From 13-2-20CM-66-19 sp036273735 (GTDB lineage: Bacteria > Pseudomonadota > Gammaproteobacteria > Steroidobacterales > Steroidobacteraceae), in NCBI GenBank assembly GCA_036273735.1, contig DASUHA010000106.1:1-64000 (forward strand): DNA of 64,000 nucleotides, read 5' to 3'. This document shows positions 34,586 through 41,399 of the stretch, one piece after another (position 1 is the stretch's first letter; each line of letters begins with the position of its first letter). Made by a program: the position numbers and the translations under genes. Under the pieces are notes generated by a model. The model saw only the letters and a list, made by a program, of their open reading frames with translations, ran no database searches and was not told the origin of the DNA.

Positions 34586-34819
34586 ATGCAGCCGGATCAT
34601 ATCGCAACCGCTTTCGGCCGGGTGCTGCGTGAGCAGCGCGAGGCTCGCGGCATTTCTCAGGAGGATCTCGCGCTCAGCGCCGACGTCGACCGCTCGTTCG
34701 TCAGCCAGATGGAGCGGGGCATCCGCCAGCCCACGCTCACGACTCTCGTGAAGCTCTGCAAAGCGCTCGGAGTGGCGCCATCGACGATCATCGGCCGCAT
34801 GGAGCGGCTGCTCGACTGA
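34586..34819 (+). CDS. XRE family helix-turn-helix regulator
   Basis: The 77-residue protein is a single HTH-XRE domain (FGRVLREQREARGISQEDLALSADVDRSFVSQMERGIRQPTLTTLVKLCKALGV) with a short helical end. It lies directly before folE: its stop codon is part of the folE ribosome site (TGAGGTG). It may control this two-gene unit, but no operator is obvious. Confidence 0.88.
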   Translation: MQPDHIATAFGRVLREQREARGISQEDLALSADVDRSFVSQMERGIRQPTLTTLVKLCKALGVAPSTIIGRMERLLD

Positions 34820-34826
34820 GGTGCCG

Positions 34827-35429
34827 ATGCCCAAGACACGCAAACGCGCCGTGACGCGCGAGGCTGCCGAAGAAGCGGTGCGGACGCTGCTGCGCTGGGC
34901 CGGAGAAGACCCGCGCCGGGAGGGGTTGCGCGATACACCGTCCCGGGTCGTGTCGGCCTATCAGGACTGGTTCTCGGGCTATGACTCCGATCCGGCCGAC
35001 TATCTGCGGCGCACCTTCGAGGAGGTCGGCGGCTACGACGAGATGGTCGTACTGCGCGACATCGCTTTCGAATCCCATTGCGAGCACCACATGGCGCCGA
35101 TCATCGGACGCGTGCACATCGGCTATCTGCCGACCGACAAGGTCGTGGGGATCAGCAAGCTGGCGAGGGTCGTGGAGGGATATGCGCGGCGCTTTCAGGT
35201 GCAGGAGAAGCTGACGGCGCAGATCGCGGGCTGCATCGATGAGGTGTTGAAGCCTCGGGGCGTGGGGGTTGTGGTGGATGCCGTGCACCAGTGCATGACC
35301 ACCCGCGGCGTGCGCAAGCGCAGCGTCTCGATGATCACCAGCCGCATGACGGGTACTTTTCGCGAGGACGCGCGCACGCGGGCGGAGTTCCTGCAGTTCA
35401 TCGGTATCACCGGGGCTCGGCCCGTTTGA
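34827..35429 (+). CDS. folE: GTP cyclohydrolase I (type IA)
   Basis: The 200-residue protein has the conserved zinc and catalytic residues: FESHCEHHMAPIIGRVHIGYLP (Cys, His, His) and HQCMTTRGVRKRSVSMITS (second Cys), plus KVVGISKLARVVEGYARRFQVQEKLTAQIA. It converts GTP to dihydroneopterin triphosphate, the first step of folate synthesis. The ATG at 34827 is preferred over a GTG at 34821, because that GTG is part of the GAGGTG ribosome site. Confidence 0.96.
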   Translation: MPKTRKRAVTREAAEEAVRTLLRWAGEDPRREGLRDTPSRVVSAYQDWFSGYDSDPADYLRRTFEEVGGYDEMVVLRDIAFESHCEHHMAPIIGRVHIGYLPTDKVVGISKLARVVEGYARRFQVQEKLTAQIAGCIDEVLKPRGVGVVVDAVHQCMTTRGVRKRSVSMITSRMTGTFREDARTRAEFLQFIGITGARPV

Positions 35430-35447
35430 TCGAAAGCAACTAAGTTA

Positions 35448-35474
35448 GCCGGCAAAGGCCGCTCCTTTGCCGGC
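35448..35474. terminator. Strong hairpin downstream of folE
   Basis: GCCGGCAAAGG (35448-35458), loop CCGCT, CCTTTGCCGGC (35464-35474): a perfect 11-bp stem with no T run. It lies between convergent folE and typA and may end transcripts from either side. Confidence 0.6.
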
Positions 35475-35569
35475 GAGGTCCATCCAGTCACAGGGCTGGC
35501 CGCGCAAAGCGGCAGGATGCCGACGTTGCTCGGCCTCGTCCCTGCGCCGAGCCGTTACTCGGCCCTTCC

Positions 35570-35681
35570 TGGGCCTCGCCCCTTCGGGGCCGTCAACCGC
35601 TGACGCGCTCGACGTTGCAGATCGCTCCAGGCGATCTGCTCGGGCCGGCTCCCGCCGTCCAAAATCGCTCCATGCGATTTT
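35570..35681. repeat. Cluster of short hairpins between folE and typA
   Basis: After a GCCCC-TTC-GGGGC hairpin near 35578, two perfect stems follow: GCAGATCGC/GCGATCTGC (35617-35639) and AAAATCGC/GCGATTTT (35661-35681). Both share the core ATCGCTCCA and have five-base loops (TCCAG, TCCAT). This looks like degraded REP-type sequence or a complex bidirectional terminator. The last hairpin is close to the typA stop codon and ends in TTTT. Confidence 0.6.
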
Positions 35682-35700
35682 GTGCGCCAATTAACCAATA

Positions 35701-37527
35701 TCAGGCGGTGAGCACTGCGTCCTGGCGCTCCGCGCGCTTGCGGTCCTGCTCCTTGAGGAAGCGCTTGCGGATACGGATCGAGGCGGGAGTGACCTCGACG
35801 AGCTCGTCGTCGGCGATGAACTCGACCGCGTACTCCAGGGTCAGCGGAATGGGCGGCGTCAGGAGAATCGCATCATCCTTGCCGGCGGCCCGGATGTTGG
35901 TGAGCTTCTTGGTCTTGATGGGATTCACCACGAGGTCATTGTCGCGGCTGTGAATGCCGATGATCATGCCCTCGTAGAGCTTCTCGCCCGGGCTCAGGAA
36001 GAGGCGCCCGCGCTCCTGCAGGTTGAAGAGGGCATAGGCGACCGCCTCGCCCTGCTCGTTGCTCACGAGCACGCCGTTGTGGCGGTCGGGAATCTCGCCC
36101 TTCACCGGGGCGAATCCGTCGAAGATGTGGCTCATGAGGCCGGTGCCGCGGGTGAGTGTCATGAACTCCCCCTGAAAGCCGATCAGGCCGCGGGCGGGCA
36201 CCCGATAGTCGAGACGCACGCGCCCGTTGCCGTCGACGGCCATGTCGCTCAGCTCCGCGCGGCGGGTGCCGAGCGCCTCCATGACCGAGCCCTGGTGCGT
36301 GTCCTCGACGTCGACCGTGAGCGCCTCGTAGGGCTCGTGCACCTCGCCATCAACGGTGCGCGTCAGAACCTGGGGACGTGAAACCGCCAGCTCATATCCT
36401 TCGCGGCGCATGTTCTCGATGAGGATGGTGAGATGCAGCTCACCGCGGCCGGATACGCGAAAGACATCCGGCTCTTCCGTGTCCTCGACGCGCAGCGCCA
36501 CGTTGCTTTGCAGCTCGCGGTACAGGCGCTCGCGGATCTGCCGGCTGGTGACGAACTTGCCTTCGCGCCCGGCGAAAGGCGAGGTGTTGACCTGGAAATT
36601 CATCGCGAGCGTCGGCTCGTCGACCCGGATGGGCGGCAGGCCCTCGGGCGCTTGGCTGTCGCAGACGGTGAGGCCGATGTTCACGTCCTCGATGCCGGTG
36701 ATCGCGACGATGTCGCCCGCAGTAGCCTCCTCGACGGGACGGCGCTCGAGACCGGTGAAGGCGAGCACCTGGCCGACCTTGCCGGGGCCGCGATCCTCAC
36801 TGCCGTAGCGCAGCACGACTGTCTGGCCGGGCCGGATGGAGCCGCGGCGAATCCTGCCGATGCCGATGCGGCCGACGTAACTGTTGTAATCCAACGTGGA
36901 GATCTGCAGCTGCAGCGGCAGCGCGGAATCGGCGGCAGGCGGCGGCACGTGCTTGAGGATCGCCTCGAAGAGCGCCGACATGTCGGGCCGGCGCTCGAGA
37001 TGATCGGTGCCGGCCCAGCCCTGCAGGGCCGAGGCGTAGATCACGGGGAAATCGAGCTGCTCGTCGCTCGCGCCCAGCTTGTCGAACAGCTCGAATGTCT
37101 GGTCGACGACCCAGCCCGGGCGCGAGCCGGGACGGTCGATCTTGTTGACCACGACGATCGCCTTGAGCCCGAGCGCCAAGGCCTTGCGCGTGACGAAGCG
37201 CGTCTGCGGCATCGGCCCCTCGACTGCATCCACGAGCAGCAGGACCCCGTCCACCATCGAGAGCACGCGCTCGACCTCACCGCCGAAATCCGCATGTCCG
37301 GGCGTATCGACGATGTTGATGCGGGTGCCGCCGTACTCTATCGCGCAGTTCTTGGCGAGAATGGTGATGCCCCGCTCGCGCTCGATGTCGTTCGAATCCA
37401 TGACGCGCTCGGTCAGCCTCTCGTGAGCGGCAAAGGTGCCCGATTGCCGGAGCAGGCAATCGACCAGAGTCGTCTTGCCGTGATCGACGTGCGCGATGAT
37501 GGCGATGTTGCGGATGGGGCGGTTCAT
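35701..37527 (-). CDS. typA: Translational GTPase TypA/BipA
   Basis: The 608-residue protein has the GTPase motifs AHVDHGKTTLVD (G1), DIERERGITI (G2), DTPGHADFGGEVER (G3), NKIDRPG (G4) and SAL in YASALQGWAG (G5). EF-G-like domains and the BipA-specific C-terminal domain (LFNLQERGRLFLSPGEKLYEGMIIGIHSRDNDLVVNPIKTKKLTNIRAAGKDDAILLTPP) follow. It binds ribosomes and helps 50S assembly and stress or cold adaptation. Confidence 0.97.
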   Translation of the reverse strand: MNRPIRNIAIIAHVDHGKTTLVDCLLRQSGTFAAHERLTERVMDSNDIERERGITILAKNCAIEYGGTRINIVDTPGHADFGGEVERVLSMVDGVLLLVDAVEGPMPQTRFVTRKALALGLKAIVVVNKIDRPGSRPGWVVDQTFELFDKLGASDEQLDFPVIYASALQGWAGTDHLERRPDMSALFEAILKHVPPPAADSALPLQLQISTLDYNSYVGRIGIGRIRRGSIRPGQTVVLRYGSEDRGPGKVGQVLAFTGLERRPVEEATAGDIVAITGIEDVNIGLTVCDSQAPEGLPPIRVDEPTLAMNFQVNTSPFAGREGKFVTSRQIRERLYRELQSNVALRVEDTEEPDVFRVSGRGELHLTILIENMRREGYELAVSRPQVLTRTVDGEVHEPYEALTVDVEDTHQGSVMEALGTRRAELSDMAVDGNGRVRLDYRVPARGLIGFQGEFMTLTRGTGLMSHIFDGFAPVKGEIPDRHNGVLVSNEQGEAVAYALFNLQERGRLFLSPGEKLYEGMIIGIHSRDNDLVVNPIKTKKLTNIRAAGKDDAILLTPPIPLTLEYAVEFIADDELVEVTPASIRIRKRFLKEQDRKRAERQDAVLTA

Positions 37528-37719
37528 GGGATTGGGCCGGTTTCCTGAGACGTCCGTTGGCGCCAGCGCGTCCCCGGAGGCCGGCTTGGCCTGCGCTGTA
37601 CAAAGACTATCAATATTATCAGGTCCTTGCGTGATTGGCGAGACCGCCGATCGGGGCCCCTATGAGCCTGGATGGGGGGGCGGCGCGTGCAGCCGGCTAT
37701 TGCAGCGCTCGCGGGTATC

Positions 37720-38928
37720 ATGCCTTCCGCCATGCCCAAACCGACAGATGCCAACAGCGGCGCGATGCTGATCGACGCCTGCCGTGTACGGTCGATCGAT
37801 CTCCTCCACCGCAATCTGACACCGGCCGGCATCCTTGCGGCCTCGCCGGGAGAGCGAGCCCGCCGTCGCGGCTACACGGCCGTCTTCGGACGCGATGCCG
37901 CCATCTGCGCGATCGGCATGGCGCTCTCCGGAGATGCGCAGCTCGAGCGTGCAGCAGCGGTTGGTCTCGAGACACTGGGCGAGCATCAGGCCGCCAACGG
38001 GCAGATCCCCAAGTTCGTCGAGGTCGGCGCGCGGGAGGCGGATTTCTGGTATCTCGGCTGCATCGACTCCACCCTCTGGTGGCTGCTCGCGCTCGATTTC
38101 CTCGAGCGCGGCGCGCCCTCCGGCCGCAGGAAGCATTCGCGCCGCATCGGGCGCGCGCTCGAGTGGCTCCTCGCCCAGGAGCATCAGCGTTTCTTCCTGT
38201 TGCAGCAGAATGAGGCCAGTGACTGGGCGGACATCATGCCGCGCTCCGGATTCGTGCTCTACACCAACGCGCTGTGGTATGCCGTCAAGCGCCGCTATGG
38301 TCTCGACCGCGCCGAGGAGACACGCGAGAATTTCAACGGTCTCTTTCATCCTTTCTCCGCGGTGATGGCGCGCTATCGACGTGCGCGCCTGCTCAATGAA
38401 TATGTGCTGCGTCGCGCGCGCAACCGTGACTTGTATCTGAGCTTCGTCAACTTCTCGTTCTTCGGCGAGGAGGGCGACGTGTTCGGTAATCTCCTCGCCG
38501 TCCTTTGCGGTCTCGCCGGTGCTTCGGCGAGCCGTCGTACCCTGGATGCGCTGCAACGTGCGAAAGTCAGCCGCCTCTACCCCGTGCGTGTCGTTACGCG
38601 TCCAATCAGAAGGCGCAGCGCGCTCTGGCGTCCCTACATGGCCCGCCACCGTCAGAATGAGGTCTGGCAGTACCACAACGGCGGCATCTGGCCCATGGTC
38701 GGCGGCTTTTGGGTCGCTGCACTCGCGGCTGCCGGCCGTTTGCGCCAGGCGCGGCTCGAGCTCGAGAATCTGGCGCGTGCCTGCGCCGTAGGCAATTGGT
38801 CGTTCACGGAGTGGCTGCACGGCACGAAGGGCACACCCCACGGTATGCCCGGGCAGTCCTGGAACGCCGCGGCTTTTCTCATGGCCGAGCGCGCCGTGGC
38901 CGAAGGGCGCAATGTATTGATCCCGTGA
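37720..38928 (+). CDS. (alpha/alpha)6-barrel glycoside hydrolase, amylo-alpha-1,6-glucosidase/GH100-like
   Basis: The protein (402 residues from the ATG at 37720; 37732 is also possible) has barrel motifs such as RRGYTAVFGRDAAICAIGMAL, NGQIPKFVEVGAREADFWYLGCIDSTLWWL, NEASDWADIMPRSGFVLYTNALWYAVKRRYG and YHNGGIWPMVGGFWVAALAAAG, typical of clan GH-G/GH100-like and debranching-type glucosidases. Candidate acids are the Asp of SDWADIM and the Glu of WSFTEWLHG. It is cytoplasmic (no signal peptide). It may act on oligosaccharides in the alpha-glucan pathway encoded nearby, though it is on the other strand. Confidence 0.75.
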   Translation: MPSAMPKPTDANSGAMLIDACRVRSIDLLHRNLTPAGILAASPGERARRRGYTAVFGRDAAICAIGMALSGDAQLERAAAVGLETLGEHQAANGQIPKFVEVGAREADFWYLGCIDSTLWWLLALDFLERGAPSGRRKHSRRIGRALEWLLAQEHQRFFLLQQNEASDWADIMPRSGFVLYTNALWYAVKRRYGLDRAEETRENFNGLFHPFSAVMARYRRARLLNEYVLRRARNRDLYLSFVNFSFFGEEGDVFGNLLAVLCGLAGASASRRTLDALQRAKVSRLYPVRVVTRPIRRRSALWRPYMARHRQNEVWQYHNGGIWPMVGGFWVAALAAAGRLRQARLELENLARACAVGNWSFTEWLHGTKGTPHGMPGQSWNAAAFLMAERAVAEGRNVLIP

Positions 38929-39007
38929 GGTCCCTGATCCGATGAAGGCCGCTCGAGGAGAGCGCCGCCCATTGGATTCGGGCCCCGATGCCCCCATGTG
39001 ACCCTCG

Positions 39008-40864
39008 ATGTCAGTCGCCGCTCCAGGCCGCCTTCGCCGTACCTCTCCGGTCGCCCAGCCCGAAAAGCTCACCCTCCGCGGGTTTTTCGGTGTCTTTCGC
39101 TACAGCCGCCGCGCTATCGAGCTCGTCTGGCGCACCAATCGTGCGCTGACCGTCGCTCTAGCCTGCCTCACTGTCATCGCGGGCGTGCTGCCTGCCGGGG
39201 TCGCCTACATCGGCTCGCTCATCGTCGATGCGGTCGTCGCCGCGATCCGTACCGGCGGCGTCGATACCCGTCGTGTAGTCGGCTTCGTCGTCCTCGAAGG
39301 CATCCTCGTGGCTTCCATCGCTGCTGCGCAGCGCGGCCTGTCGCTCGCCCAGTCCCTCCTGCGCGTGCAGCTCGGCCAACGCGTCAACGAGATGATCCTC
39401 GAGAAGGCCCTCACCCTCGAGCTGCGCCACTTCGAGGACTCCGAGTTCTATGACAAGCTGACACGCGCCCGGCGCGAGGCGTCGAGCCGGCCGCTGAGCC
39501 TGGTCACGCGCACCTTCGGCCTCGGACAGAACGGCATTCAGCTCGTCAGCTACGCCGTGTTGCTTGCGCGTTTCTCCCCGTGGGCGGTCGCGATCCTCCT
39601 GCTCGCGGGCCTGCCCGCCTTCATCGCGGAGGCGAAGTTCTCCGGGGATGCTTTCCGCCTGTTCCGCTGGCGCTCGCCCGAGACGCGCATGCAGACCTAC
39701 CTCGAGACCGTGCTCGCGCGGGAGGACCACGCCAAGGAGGTGAAGCTCTACGGCCTCGGGCCACGGCTGTTGCAGCGCTACCGCGACATCTTTCTCACGC
39801 TGTACGAGGAGGATCGCGCACTCACCGTGCGCCGGGATGCGTGGGGCTTCGGCCTCGGGCTCATTGCGACCCTGACGTTGTATGCAGCCTATGCCTGGAT
39901 TGCGGTGAGCACCGTCAGGAAGGCGATCACCCTGGGACAGATGACGATGTATCTGGCCCTGTTCCGCCAGGGCCAATCGGCCGTCTCGGCCATGTTGTCC
40001 GCAGTCGGTGGAATGTACGAGGACAATCTTTACCTCTCGACGCTCTACGAATACCTGGAGACGGAGGTGCCGCCGCCCATCGGCAGCGTGGCGCGTGGAC
40101 CGCATCCTGAGGACGGCATCAGATTCGAGAACGTGAGTTTCACCTATCCCGGAGAGCAGAGCCCGGCGCTCGAGAATGTAACTCTACATCTGCGGCCCGG
40201 TGCGAGCCTCGCGCTGGTAGGTGAGAACGGCTCCGGCAAGACGACGCTCATCAAGCTGCTGACGCGCCTCTACACGCCAACCAGTGGGCGGATCCTCCTC
40301 GACGGTGAGGATCTCGCGCGCTTCGATGAGGGGGCGCTGCGCGAGCGGATCGGTGTCATCTTCCAGGATTTCGCCCGTTACCAGATGCGGGTCGGCGAGA
40401 ACGTAGGGGCGGGTGACGAGCGGTACTTCGAGGACGAGGTGCGCTGGCACGAGGCGGCGACCAAGGGCAGGGCCAGCGCCTTCATCGAGACGTTGCCCCA
40501 GGGATATCACACGCAGCTCGGCAAGTGGTTCCAGGACGGCCGCGAGCTCTCCGGCGGTCAGTGGCAAAAAGTGGCGCTGTCACGCGCGTTCATGCGCACG
40601 CGAGCCGATGTCCTGGTGTTGGATGAGCCGACGGCCGCGATGGACGCGCAGGCGGAGGCCGAGGTCTTCGAGCACTTCCGCCAGCTCGCCCGCGAGCGCA
40701 TCACGATCCTCATCTCCCATCGCTTCTCGACGGTGCGGATGGCCGATCAGATCGTCGTCCTCGAGGGCGGCAGGATCCGAGAGCGGGGCAGCCACGAGGA
40801 GCTGATGAGGCTCGACGGCGCTTACTCACGTCTGTTCAGCTTGCAGGCTCGTGGATATCGTTGA
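39008..40864 (+). CDS. ABC transporter, fused permease and ATPase (MsbA-like)
   Basis: The 618-residue half-transporter has about six membrane helices in the first 330 residues. The nucleotide-binding domain shows Walker A GENGSGKTTL, the Q loop IFQDFARYQM, signature ELSGGQWQKVALSRA, Walker B DVLVLDEPTAAMDA and the switch His in ISHRFSTVR. It probably works as a homodimeric exporter. The cargo is unknown. It follows the glycosidase gene by 79 bp. Confidence 0.92.
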   Translation: MSVAAPGRLRRTSPVAQPEKLTLRGFFGVFRYSRRAIELVWRTNRALTVALACLTVIAGVLPAGVAYIGSLIVDAVVAAIRTGGVDTRRVVGFVVLEGILVASIAAAQRGLSLAQSLLRVQLGQRVNEMILEKALTLELRHFEDSEFYDKLTRARREASSRPLSLVTRTFGLGQNGIQLVSYAVLLARFSPWAVAILLLAGLPAFIAEAKFSGDAFRLFRWRSPETRMQTYLETVLAREDHAKEVKLYGLGPRLLQRYRDIFLTLYEEDRALTVRRDAWGFGLGLIATLTLYAAYAWIAVSTVRKAITLGQMTMYLALFRQGQSAVSAMLSAVGGMYEDNLYLSTLYEYLETEVPPPIGSVARGPHPEDGIRFENVSFTYPGEQSPALENVTLHLRPGASLALVGENGSGKTTLIKLLTRLYTPTSGRILLDGEDLARFDEGALRERIGVIFQDFARYQMRVGENVGAGDERYFEDEVRWHEAATKGRASAFIETLPQGYHTQLGKWFQDGRELSGGQWQKVALSRAFMRTRADVLVLDEPTAAMDAQAEAEVFEHFRQLARERITILISHRFSTVRMADQIVVLEGGRIRERGSHEELMRLDGAYSRLFSLQARGYR

Positions 40865-40909
40865 CGTGCGCCGAGGCCCAGGATGGGCCGAGCAACGCGC
40901 CGCAGGCGT

Positions 40910-41335
40910 TCAGCCATTAGACTTGGCCTGCCGCAGATCGTGCCTCATCTTCAGGTAGTCGACCGGCTGGATGGTATCGATCTGGCAGCGCCAGCCATCG
41001 GCGCGGACCGAGTCGAAGTGGGCGTAGACGGTGTTGGCGGTCGAAGTGAGCCCGATCCTTCTGGCGAACATGAGGTCGGTGCACGGTGAGAAGACCCTGA
41101 TGAGGTATGCCTGGTTGATGTCCGTCCAGACGACGAGTTGATAGTGCGAGATCGGCTCCCAGCCATCGTAACGGGTGAGCCAGGTGAAGTGATCGACCGG
41201 CTTGCCGGCGTAGGCCTCGAAGCGGTTGCGCTCGGCCGCCTCCCGCTGTTTGAGGGGAATGCCCGAGCAGGAGGCCAGGAGCGCCGCCACGACCAGCAGC
41301 CAAGCGCACTGACGATAGGATGTTGACCATGACAT
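40910..41335 (-). CDS. DUF6491 family lipoprotein
   Basis: The 141-residue protein begins at the ATG at 41335 and has a lipobox LLASC (Cys23). The mature part (FEAYAGKPVDHFTWLTRYDGWEPISHYQLVVWTDINQAYLIRVFSPCTDLMFARRIGLTSTANTVYAHFDSV) matches DUF6491. It has two mature cysteines that could pair (in SPCTDL and RCQID). DUF6491 proteins are common in xanthomonads and related groups. Their role is unknown. Confidence 0.82.
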   Translation of the reverse strand: MSWSTSYRQCAWLLVVAALLASCSGIPLKQREAAERNRFEAYAGKPVDHFTWLTRYDGWEPISHYQLVVWTDINQAYLIRVFSPCTDLMFARRIGLTSTANTVYAHFDSVRADGWRCQIDTIQPVDYLKMRHDLRQAKSNG

Positions 41336-41399
41336 GAGTTCGGCTCCATCTCCTCGTGTAAATATACAACGCACCGGCGCCCTGCCAGGTTGACGCGCC

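Noticed and set aside
36433..37548. 371-codon open frame on the plus strand
   Set aside because: Antisense to typA; shadow frame.
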